Origin: Bryopsis sp. KO-2023
Taxonomy: Eukaryota > Chlorophyta > Ulvophyceae > Bryopsidales > Bryopsidaceae
DNA: 64,000 nucleotides
Direction: 5' to 3'
Assembly: GCA_030272585.1 (NCBI GenBank)
Contig: BSYQ01000008.1
Span: forward strand, 6,045,208-6,109,207
The notes under the pieces were generated by a model. It saw nothing but the letters and a program-made list of their open reading frames with translations. It did not search any database and was not told the DNA's origin. Within the stretch, counting starts at the first letter, position 1. Each line of letters begins with the position of its first letter. The position numbers and the translations under genes were made by a program. This document shows, in pieces, positions 17,524 through 26,381 of this stretch.

Positions 17524-19551
17524 TCAAAAAAGTCCAGGAGGTCGTGGAGGAAAATCACCAGGTCGGAAGGGCAGCCAGCGATTGGAGAGGGCCCACTCCG
17601 CGATGGGTCCCCAACAGGTCCGCAGCAATTGGGCGCGCAGGTCAGTCTGGCTAGGGCTGTCGAAAAAACCCCGGGTTCCGAGATCCAGCGATGACGACTC
17701 CGTCCATGGAGCCCACGGCGTGAAAGGGCGAAGCCAGGCGCTTGGTAAGGTTGGGTGAGTCCTGTGCTGTCGTCCTGTCGCACCCTGCGTTCGCCTTTGT
17801 CGATTGAAGTTCCAAATGCGTGTATCCATTTGTCTGTGGTTTCGCTTTTTAGGAATGGAAGGAGTCCCCAGCTCGGGAGAGCGCCAGTCATCGTCGAAGG
17901 AAGGAGTCCTATGCTTGGAAGAGCCCTTGAAGGTAGGTCTGGTCTTGTGTTTGCTCAATTGGTGCTTGCCCTTGGATGAATTATCCTGTAGAAACCAATG
18001 TTCTTCCTCCTGTGACCCAAAAAGCTTTAAATAGGCCTGCACCTCAATAAGCAATATGTCTGCCTTTGAAGAATAACCGGCTAGTGATCCAGGAGTGGTA
18101 ACCAGTGGTGTCTTGTGTGCCCCAGGTGATGCTTGAGAAGAAGAAAGCTCCACAGCTGAAGGGTGGGCCTTGGATGGACATGGAGCAGGACCACCCTCCC
18201 CAGAGGTTCCAGAATGGCTACTGGTGAGTCCTTTGAAAACCTCAGAAAGTGTCTCAGTACATTTTTGCAAACATTCAGCCACCTTGTGAAGGGAATCCAA
18301 CAACAACTGTTGCCTGTGAAAGTCCAAATCCAGTTCCCCTGATGTAATGGTTTCCAAATGATTTACTTGGCTCCCCTGAAAACTCTCCAGTGTATCCACA
18401 TCAATGTCCTTTGTGTAATCTCCAACCCTGTGTTTGTACGATGTCTTTGCAGGTATACCCAAATCTGCCCGGTGATCCAAACTGAGAAGAGCATCTCCAA
18501 GCTTCAGAAGTTTATCGGCAATCCCAGAAACAATCTGTTGCTGAGCAGGGGTATGAGGCAACTCCAAGGAAACCATGGATCCAGAGTCGTGGTTGGAACC
18601 GAAGGCTTGGGTTCGATTCCCAGGAGGACTGAGAGTAGAAACGTCTTCACATGGTGGAGGAGCAGCAGTGGGGACTGGATCAGGAAGTGCACCAGGTGAG
18701 GTCTTGACATTGACATCCGAAAAACCAACTGCATTTGTGCCAACCTCTAGAAAATCAACTGTAAGTGCTTCCGAAAATAAAGGTTCGTCCCAATCTGCTG
18801 CCAGCCCTGATAAATGTCCAGTGGGGGGTCCGGGGACAAAATGTGGAAGGTCCTGTTGCATGAATGGTCCCTCAGTGGTAATCCCAGCCTGCCCCTCGAG
18901 TGTGAAAATGTAATCCTGATCTTGATGTGGATTATATGCAGGTCCAAATGGAGCAACTGATCCTTTGTATCCAGGTGGAGTAGAGCAGCCTGGAATGGAG
19001 CCCTTGGTGTAGAAGGATCCGGAGTCCTGGTTGGAACCAAAGGCCTGGGTTCGATTCCCAGGAGGACTGAGAATAGAATGGTCTTCACATGGTGGAGAGG
19101 CCGCAGTGGAAACTGGATCAGGTTGTGCAACAGGTGAGAGTTTGACATTAGCCTCCGAAAAACCAACTGGATATGATATCCCATACCAATCATAATAATC
19201 CTCCCAATCAGCGGTAGTCCAAGCCTGTCCAGCAACCTCTTGAGTGTGGTCCTGAGTAGCAAGAGATCCTGACCCAACAGGGGGTTGCCAGGTTCGAGTC
19301 CTGGACAGGTTGTGAACAGATGTGCCCAAAGCTTGATGCTGATCAGATGTGGGTCCAAATTGAGCAGCTGATCCTTTGTATCCAGGAGGAATGGAGCAGC
19401 TTGGAGTGGGGTCCTTGGTGGCTGGAAGAGCTGTGGGCCTGTTCATGGAAAGTGTGACCCTCGATTGAGGAAAAGAGCCTCTCTTCTCTGGTGGTATGTA
19501 TCGACCCCGCCGAACGTCGACTGAACCACCAGCTTCGTAAGAAGAACCCAT
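17524..19551 (-). CDS. 675-aa proline/serine-rich protein of unknown function (copy 1)
   Basis: A 2-kb uninterrupted frame is very unlikely by chance. An internal duplication stands out: about residues 130-179 and 276-325 share GFS-x-x-NVK, PDPV, PPCED and PPGNRTQAFGSN; PPGYKGS occurs at 55-61 and 192-198. Residues ~336-450 look helical. About 526-600 is basic. The N-terminus holds RGRYIPPEKR. I see no CCHC knuckle, RT, nuclease or membrane segment. The first ATG (CACCCATGG context) is taken as the start. In context it could be an ORF1/Gag-like protein of a HeT-A-type element, or a transposed host gene. Three perfect T-arm hairpins lie antisense within the coding region, two of them encoding the repeated PPGNRTQAF. 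The stop context TTT-TGA is followed by 72 more open codons in the +1 frame (to 17307). An identical copy is at 41586-43613. Confidence 0.6.
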   Translation of the reverse strand: MGSSYEAGGSVDVRRGRYIPPEKRGSFPQSRVTLSMNRPTALPATKDPTPSCSIPPGYKGSAAQFGPTSDQHQALGTSVHNLSRTRTWQPPVGSGSLATQDHTQEVAGQAWTTADWEDYYDWYGISYPVGFSEANVKLSPVAQPDPVSTAASPPCEDHSILSPPGNRTQAFGSNQDSGSFYTKGSIPGCSTPPGYKGSVAPFGPAYNPHQDQDYIFTLEGQAGITTEGPFMQQDLPHFVPGPPTGHLSGLAADWDEPLFSEALTVDFLEVGTNAVGFSDVNVKTSPGALPDPVPTAAPPPCEDVSTLSPPGNRTQAFGSNHDSGSMVSLELPHTPAQQQIVSGIADKLLKLGDALLSLDHRADLGIPAKTSYKHRVGDYTKDIDVDTLESFQGSQVNHLETITSGELDLDFHRQQLLLDSLHKVAECLQKCTETLSEVFKGLTSSHSGTSGEGGPAPCPSKAHPSAVELSSSQASPGAHKTPLVTTPGSLAGYSSKADILLIEVQAYLKLFGSQEEEHWFLQDNSSKGKHQLSKHKTRPTFKGSSKHRTPSFDDDWRSPELGTPSIPKKRNHRQMDTRIWNFNRQRRTQGATGRQHRTHPTLPSAWLRPFTPWAPWTESSSLDLGTRGFFDSPSQTDLRAQLLRTCWGPIAEWALSNRWLPFRPGDFPPRPPGLF
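18606..18624 (+). other. T-arm/B-box hairpin inside D1
   Basis: CTTGGG-TTCGATT-CCCAGG: six base pairs (one G-T) round a canonical T-loop, antisense to the ORF. Copy 2 at 42668-42686. Confidence 0.6.
19044..19062 (+). other. T-arm/B-box hairpin inside D1
   Basis: CCTGGG-TTCGATT-CCCAGG, six perfect pairs. Paralogous to the hairpin at 18606 through the internal duplication. Copy 2 at 43106-43124. Confidence 0.6.
19288..19304 (+). other. T-arm/B-box hairpin inside D1
   Basis: CCAGG-TTCGAGT-CCTGG, five perfect pairs, in unrelated surrounding sequence. Copy 2 at 43350-43366. Confidence 0.6.
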
Positions 19552-19686
19552 GGGTGATAAAATATCCCCTCGCGTCTCTCTAAAACCGTCTCACGAGAAG
19601 GAAAATAATGAAAAAACCCGTTCGAAAATGAAAAACCGACCCGACAGAAACTATCGACAAACGACCTGGCCCGCTAAAAGACCCCC

Positions 19687-19728
19687 CACTTGAATGGCGA
19701 AACCAGTGGTTCGATTCCCCTGCGAGTG
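19687..19728 (+). other. 42-nt tRNA minihelix-like element (tRNA-Leu-derived?)
   Basis: CACTTG pairs with CGAGTG as an acceptor-like stem; a T-arm (AGTGG/CCCCT, one mismatch) follows AATGGCGAAACC. The TGGCGAAA run and spacing resemble the 5' part of bacterial/organellar tRNA-Leu joined directly to its T-arm, with the D-loop to variable arm deleted. Copy 2 at 43749-43790. Confidence 0.45.
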
Positions 19729-19846
19729 TTTCCTGTAGCGACTGACGACAACCCAAATTGACAGTGGGACCCTTTCGAAAATGAGATGCTGTCCCCCCAG
19801 ATGTTAATAAAAAGTCGACGAGCGTAAAAGAAAAGTAAATACCCCG

Positions 19847-19888
19847 CACTTGAGTGGCGAAACCGGAGGTTCGACTCCTCCACAAGTG
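19847..19888 (+). other. 42-nt tRNA minihelix-like element, second
   Basis: Same length and plan as the one 160 bp upstream. Acceptor CACTTG/CAAGTG, then AGTGGCGAAACC, then perfect T-arm GGAGG-TTCGACT-CCTCC. The two differ by paired changes that keep stems intact. Copy 2 at 43909-43950. Confidence 0.5.
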
Positions 19889-20593
19889 TTACCTGCGCCG
19901 ACTAGCGCAAAGGAAGCGTAACCAATGAAAAATGAAAACTGTCCCCACAGAATTTTATAAACTCGACCGTGCTTTTTAGAAAAAACCCCGACCGTCCGGT
20001 GGATACTGCGAAAGACAACCCTGCGAAAGTGAAATACCCCACTCAACCTCGAGAAACAGCCCGCTGATGGAAAAACTTCCTTCGAAAAAGTGCGCTGCAG
20101 AATAAAAATGGCGCCAAAATGCCGCAGCACGCTTCGCACACCGGCGATTGTCGTGTCCTTGGGAATGGGTGGTCGTTCTTGCCTCCGTGGGTGTGTTGTT
20201 TCGTTCTATTCCTATCCACAAAGTGCGTTCTGCTGCAGCGAGCGCAGGAAAAGTGTAGCCAGCGAAAAAGTGAAAACTGTCCCCGCAGATGTTGAGAAAT
20301 CCGACTGTTGTGAAAGAAAAACTCCGACCGACCGGTAACCACTGCGAAAAACAACCCTGCGAGAGTGAAAGAGACCACAAGACTCCGAAAAACAGCCCGC
20401 TGGTGAAAAGGTCCCCTCGAGAATGGAAAATACGAAAAGAATCCCAGAGAAATTCAAACTGGACCGTCCTTTTCGAAAACACCCGCTTAGCCGACTGCGG
20501 CACAGGGTCCCCTAGTCGCGTCTGCCTCCTTAGTTGCGTTTGCTCGCTCGTTCCACGCGCCCCACAGAGAGTTTTACCAAGGTTCCAAAATCG

Positions 20594-20607
20594 TTTAGGG
20601 TTTAGGG
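20594..20607 (+). repeat. Two telomeric repeats joining D1 to B1
   Basis: Only TTTAGGG x2, the shortest telomeric joint in the unit. Same in copy 2 (44656-44669). Confidence 0.95.
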
Positions 20608-22208
20608 GGTTACCGGGGGAGCTTCAGAGGTTTTCCCGGACTATTCCTCGCGGCTAACCCCCCCAAATCGACCCCAAGGAATTCAAAAATTTTATTTTTT
20701 TTTGATTTTAATGATCCATTTTTACGTAATCGCCAAAAATGGGCCTTTTTAGGGGTTTTCTTGGAATTGACGAAATTTAGAGGTTATCCGCAATTAGGTA
20801 ATTACATATTCGAAATCTTTGTCTTATTTGGGACATATTGTGAAATTTTCAGATCATTTCAATGATTTAAATTGGAGTTATGAGGCTCCAAAGATGGTCC
20901 ATTTAGGCTTTTTTTAGCTATTTTTGGCACAGATCGACCATACCTCTTACACTATTGACTTTTTTCAAATTTCGTTTTCAGATTTTGGATTTTTAGAGAA
21001 AAGTAGTTTTTGACTTTTTCGAAAATCATTACGTAATTTTCAAATTCCCAGTTTCAGATTGCCTCTAACTCCTTAATGAGACCTCCTATTGAAATTCCGT
21101 CAAAGCGAAAATGAATTATGGAAGAAAGTAACTTTTCGAATTTTCGGATTACATAAGCATTAGTTATGACGACTTTGACGTTTATGACTAAGGACGACTT
21201 TTGAGCGAAATGCAACATTATATTCAAAAGTTCAGAAATTTTACGTAGATTTTGAAATTTTATGTTTCGTCCGAAAATTCGTAAGAGGCAAGTAGGTAGG
21301 AGCGAAAGAAGCCTGAAAGAAGTACGGAAGCACACAAGGAAGGATTCGAACCCGTGACACTATCGAAGTATAAAAAAAATAAATAAGCCAAAAGTTTCGC
21401 CCCAGGCGGGAATTGAACCCACGATGCCGCTATGGCTAATGAGACAAGCACACATCTCGAATACCCACCGGGACATCCTACCACCATGTAGCTAGGGCCC
21501 CGGAATTTTCGGTCGCTACCGGGGTTTTATACTTGAAAGGAGCGATTTTGATGGAAGTATGTCAATTGATTTCGGTTTGGATTCGATACTTCGACCATTA
21601 TGACCGAAGACTTTCATCGAATCTATCCCTTATCATCAGTACGTTAAGATACGAGAAAGTGATTATGATCGATCTTTTGAAGTACGAGTGTTCTTGATTA
21701 CGATCGAAGTACTTAAATAGGAAACGTTTATCTAGTAGCGTTTCAGTTAGGATGGTTGGAATGGATAAGGTGGTTTATGTTATGTTATGTTAGTGTCTTT
21801 GTAGTCGTAGGTTCGAGTCTAGGCTGGGTTACACTTGTGCTTTGAAGTATGGTCCAGGTCGATAACGAAAGTGATCGAACCAGGATTTGATCCCAAGACC
21901 TTGGGGTTCAGAGATGAAAGCTTTGGTACTTTTGGTAGTAGGATGTTGTTAATCGCTTCGTAAGATATTTGTGGATCGAGACGTATTATCTAGATGACTG
22001 ACTTTGTAAAACCGCTGATTCTCTACAATCGCCTTCTACGCTTGATATCTCGAAAATGAGAAGGAATTTCAAAATTCTGATTAAAGCCAAACGCAATCTT
22101 TTTCCAAGACCTATCTTTTGATACCCATATTGTGTTTTTGGTTAAAAATCAGGTTTTGACGTCCTTAGTGATCAATCTGACGACTTTAGTAGTTTAGTAG
22201 TTTAGTAG
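20608..22208. repeat. Block B1
   Basis: 1601 bp, the reference copy of the B family (12 in the window). Starts GGTTACCGGGGGAGC after TTTAGGG; ends in three TTTAGTAG. The first ~75 bp can form a stem between TTTAGGGGGTTA and TAACCCCCCCAAA. Motifs of tRNA T-arm type: minus 21342-21352, minus 21409-21419, plus 21810-21820, minus 21883-21894. A 93-codon minus-strand frame (21054-21335) has a 95-codon relative in A. The changes are partly conservative but do not prove coding. No promoter or transposase is recognised. Confidence 0.95.
21399..21474 (-). tRNA. tRNA-like sequence in B1 (probably not functional)
   Basis: 76 nt with a complete 7-bp acceptor stem GTCCCGG/CTGGGGC (two G-T pairs) and an intact T-arm GTGGG-TTCAATT-CCCGC at normal spacing. 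A CTCATTA loop could hold a CAT anticodon, but the anticodon stem pairs poorly and the D-arm is unclear. No CCA is encoded, as usual in nuclear genes. Equivalent positions in B2-B12 begin 791 bases into each block. Call it a degenerate tRNA or Pol III element. Confidence 0.4.
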
Positions 22209-22598
22209 TTTAGGGTTTAGGGTTTAGGGTTTAGGGTTTAGGGTTTAGGGTTTAGGGTTTTAGGGTTTTAGGGTTTAGGGTTTAGGGTTTAGGGTTTAGG
22301 GTTTAGGGTTTAGGGTTTAGGGTTTAGGGTTTAGGGTTTAGGGTTTAGGGTTTAGGGTTTAGGGTTTAGGGTTTAGGGGGTTACCGGGGGAGCTTCAGAG
22401 GTTTAGGGTTTAGGGTTTAGGGTTTAGGGTTTAGGGTTTTAGGGTTTAGGGTTTAGGGTTTAGGGTTTAGGGTTTAGGGTTTAGGGTTTAGGGTTTAGGG
22501 TTTAGGGTTTAGGGTTTAGGGTTTAGGGTTTAGGGTTTAGGGTTTAGGGTTTAGGGTTTAGGGTTTAGGGTTTAGGGTTTAGGGTTTAGGGTTTAGGG
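22209..22598 (+). repeat. Telomeric tract B1-B2 with truncated-B stub
   Basis: 390 bp. Contains two adjacent TTTTAGGG near its start. The first 23 nt of a B block, from GGTTACC to CAGAGG, lie at 22379-22401, after which TTTAGGG resumes. Copy 2 is one repeat shorter. Confidence 0.95.
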
Positions 22599-24199
22599 GG
22601 TTACCGGGGGAGCTTCAGAGGTTTTCCCGGACTATTCCTCGCGGCTAACCCCCCCAAATCGACCCCAAGGAATTCAAAAATTTTATTTTTTTTTGATTTT
22701 AATGATCCATTTTTACGTAATCGCCAAAAATGGGCCTTTTTAGGGGTTTTCTTGGAATTGACGAAATTTAGAGGTTATCCGCAATTAGGTAATTACATAT
22801 TCGAAATCTTTGTCTTATTTGGGACATATTGTGAAATTTTCAGATCATTTCAATGATTTAAATTGGAGTTATGAGGCTCCAAAGATGGTCCATTTAGGCT
22901 TTTTTTAGCTATTTTTGGCACAGATCGACCATACCTCTTACACTATTGACTTTTTTCAAATTTCGTTTTCAGATTTTGGATTTTTAGAGAAAAGTAGTTT
23001 TTGACTTTTTCGAAAATCATTACGTAATTTTCAAATTCCCAGTTTCAGATTGCCTCTAACTCCTTAATGAGACCTCCTATTGAAATTCCGTCAAAGCGAA
23101 AATGAATTATGGAAGAAAGTAACTTTTCGAATTTTCGGATTACATAAGCATTAGTTATGACGACTTTGACGTTTATGACTAAGGACGACTTTTGAGCGAA
23201 ATGCAACATTATATTCAAAAGTTCAGAAATTTTACGTAGATTTTGAAATTTTATGTTTCGTCCGAAAATTCGTAAGAGGCAAGTAGGTAGGAGCGAAAGA
23301 AGCCTGAAAGAAGTACGGAAGCACACAAGGAAGGATTCGAACCCGTGACACTATCGAAGTATAAAAAAAATAAATAAGCCAAAAGTTTCGCCCCAGGCGG
23401 GAATTGAACCCACGATGCCGCTATGGCTAATGAGACAAGCACACATCTCGAATACCCACCGGGACATCCTACCACCATGTAGCTAGGGCCCCGGAATTTT
23501 CGGTCGCTACCGGGGTTTTATACTTGAAAGGAGCGATTTTGATGGAAGTATGTCAATTGATTTCGGTTTGGATTCGATACTTCGACCATTATGACCGAAG
23601 ACTTTCATCGAATCTATCCCTTATCATCAGTACGTTAAGATACGAGAAAGTGATTATGATCGATCTTTTGAAGTACGAGTGTTCTTGATTACGATCGAAG
23701 TACTTAAATAGGAAACGTTTATCTAGTAGCGTTTCAGTTAGGATGGTTGGAATGGATAAGGTGGTTTATGTTATGTTATGTTAGTGTCTTTGTAGTCGTA
23801 GGTTCGAGTCTAGGCTGGGTTACACTTGTGCTTTGAAGTATGGTCCAGGTCGATAACGAAAGTGATCGAACCAGGATTTGATCCCAAGACCTTGGGGTTC
23901 AGAGATGAAAGCTTTGGTACTTTTGGTAGTAGGATGTTGTTAATCGCTTCGTAAGATATTTGTGGATCGAGACGTATTATCTAGATGACTGACTTTGTAA
24001 AACCGCTGATTCTCTACAATCGCCTTCTACGCTTGATATCTCGAAAATGAGAAGGAATTTCAAAATTCTGATTAAAGCCAAACGCAATCTTTTTCCAAGA
24101 CCTATCTTTTGATACCCATATTGTGTTTTTGGTTAAAAATCAGGTTTTGACGTCCTTAGTGATCAATCTGACGACTTTAGTAGTTTAGTAGTTTAGTAG
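22599..24199. repeat. Block B2
   Basis: Same length and end points as B1, no difference noticed by eye. tRNA-like sequence at 23390-23465 (minus). Second member of the first B-stub-B pair. Confidence 0.95.
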
Positions 24200-24383
24200 T
24201 TTAGGGTTTAGGGTTTAGGGTTTAGGGTTTAGGGTTTAGGGTTTAGGGTTTAGGGGTTTAGGGTTTTAGGGTTTAGGGTTTAGGGTTTAGGGTTTAGGGT
24301 TTAGGGTTTAGGGTTTAGGGTTTAGGGTTTAGGGTTTAGGGTTTAGGGTTTAGGGTTTAGGGTTTAGGGTTTAGGGTTTAGGG
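24200..24383 (+). repeat. Telomeric tract B2-B3
   Basis: 184 bp and no stub. Carries a distinctive GGGGTTTAGGGTTTTAGGG variant near 24253 that recurs only at the matching site of copy 2. Confidence 0.95.
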
Positions 24384-25984
24384 GGTTACCGGGGGAGCTT
24401 CAGAGGTTTTCCCGGACTATTCCTCGCGGCTAACCCCCCCAAATCGACCCCAAGGAATTCAAAAATTTTATTTTTTTTTGATTTTAATGATCCATTTTTA
24501 CGTAATCGCCAAAAATGGGCCTTTTTAGGGGTTTTCTTGGAATTGACGAAATTTAGAGGTTATCCGCAATTAGGTAATTACATATTCGAAATCTTTGTCT
24601 TATTTGGGACATATTGTGAAATTTTCAGATCATTTCAATGATTTAAATTGGAGTTATGAGGCTCCAAAGATGGTCCATTTAGGCTTTTTTTAGCTATTTT
24701 TGGCACAGATCGACCATACCTCTTACACTATTGACTTTTTTCAAATTTCGTTTTCAGATTTTGGATTTTTAGAGAAAAGTAGTTTTTGACTTTTTCGAAA
24801 ATCATTACGTAATTTTCAAATTCCCAGTTTCAGATTGCCTCTAACTCCTTAATGAGACCTCCTATTGAAATTCCGTCAAAGCGAAAATGAATTATGGAAG
24901 AAAGTAACTTTTCGAATTTTCGGATTACATAAGCATTAGTTATGACGACTTTGACGTTTATGACTAAGGACGACTTTTGAGCGAAATGCAACATTATATT
25001 CAAAAGTTCAGAAATTTTACGTAGATTTTGAAATTTTATGTTTCGTCCGAAAATTCGTAAGAGGCAAGTAGGTAGGAGCGAAAGAAGCCTGAAAGAAGTA
25101 CGGAAGCACACAAGGAAGGATTCGAACCCGTGACACTATCGAAGTATAAAAAAAATAAATAAGCCAAAAGTTTCGCCCCAGGCGGGAATTGAACCCACGA
25201 TGCCGCTATGGCTAATGAGACAAGCACACATCTCGAATACCCACCGGGACATCCTACCACCATGTAGCTAGGGCCCCGGAATTTTCGGTCGCTACCGGGG
25301 TTTTATACTTGAAAGGAGCGATTTTGATGGAAGTATGTCAATTGATTTCGGTTTGGATTCGATACTTCGACCATTATGACCGAAGACTTTCATCGAATCT
25401 ATCCCTTATCATCAGTACGTTAAGATACGAGAAAGTGATTATGATCGATCTTTTGAAGTACGAGTGTTCTTGATTACGATCGAAGTACTTAAATAGGAAA
25501 CGTTTATCTAGTAGCGTTTCAGTTAGGATGGTTGGAATGGATAAGGTGGTTTATGTTATGTTATGTTAGTGTCTTTGTAGTCGTAGGTTCGAGTCTAGGC
25601 TGGGTTACACTTGTGCTTTGAAGTATGGTCCAGGTCGATAACGAAAGTGATCGAACCAGGATTTGATCCCAAGACCTTGGGGTTCAGAGATGAAAGCTTT
25701 GGTACTTTTGGTAGTAGGATGTTGTTAATCGCTTCGTAAGATATTTGTGGATCGAGACGTATTATCTAGATGACTGACTTTGTAAAACCGCTGATTCTCT
25801 ACAATCGCCTTCTACGCTTGATATCTCGAAAATGAGAAGGAATTTCAAAATTCTGATTAAAGCCAAACGCAATCTTTTTCCAAGACCTATCTTTTGATAC
25901 CCATATTGTGTTTTTGGTTAAAAATCAGGTTTTGACGTCCTTAGTGATCAATCTGACGACTTTAGTAGTTTAGTAGTTTAGTAG
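24384..25984. repeat. Block B3
   Basis: Opens the second B-stub-B pair. tRNA-like sequence at 25175-25250 (minus). Confidence 0.95.
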
Positions 25985-26381
25985 TTTAGGGTTTAGGGTT
26001 TAGGGTTTAGGGTTTAGGGTTTAGGGTTTAGGGTTTAGGGTTTTAGGGTTTTAGGGTTTAGGGTTTAGGGTTTAGGGTTTAGGGTTTAGGGTTTAGGGTT
26101 TAGGGTTTAGGGTTTAGGGTTTAGGGTTTAGGGTTTAGGGTTTAGGGGGTTACCGGGGGAGCTTCAGAGGTTTAGGGTTTAGGGTTTAGGGTTTAGGGTT
26201 TAGGGTTTTAGGGTTTAGGGTTTAGGGTTTAGGGTTTAGGGTTTAGGGTTTAGGGTTTAGGGTTTAGGGTTTAGGGTTTAGGGTTTAGGGTTTAGGGTTT
26301 AGGGTTTAGGGTTTAGGGTTTAGGGTTTAGGGTTTAGGGTTTAGGGTTTAGGGTTTAGGGTTTAGGGTTTAGGGTTTAGGG
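25985..26381 (+). repeat. Telomeric tract B3-B4 with stub
   Basis: 397 bp, one repeat longer than B1-B2 and one longer than its copy-2 partner. Stub at 26148-26170. Confidence 0.95.

Larger units (their letters stand above)
17083..20593 (-). mobile_element. Block D1: putative telomere-attached retroelement or retrogene
   Basis: A ~3.5-kb block with a minus-strand ORF. At its centromeric end a 31-nt poly(T) (17083-17113) directly follows TTTAGGG. On the minus strand this is a 3' poly(A) tail abutting CCCTAAA. Its 5' side (right) ends in AAATCG followed at once by two telomeric repeats and B1. This is the polarity produced when a chromosome-end G-strand primes reverse transcription on a poly(A) RNA (HeT-A/TART logic). 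No RT is present, so it would be non-autonomous, or a processed gene copy. The 5' region repeats itself: CTGTCCCC-x-CAG words near 19791, 19942 and 20278, and ~110-bp paralogous segments at ~19985 and ~20320. No target duplication can be judged inside telomeric DNA. Confidence 0.5.

Noticed and set aside
17435..17758. Plus-strand 107-codon ORF with splice-like GTGAGT and TTTTTTAG further on in block D
   Set aside because: Opposite to the 675-codon frame, without similarity to anything, and the poly(T) polarity argues for a minus-strand transcript.
19976..20503. Minus-strand 175-codon and related ORFs in the 5' part of D
   Set aside because: Low-information frames over imperfect tandem repeats, in several overlapping registers; better explained as 5' regulatory repeats.
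21399..21474. A functional nuclear tRNA gene in each B block
   Set aside because: Acceptor and T stems are good, but the anticodon stem pairs poorly and the D-arm is not clear; kept as tRNA-like only.
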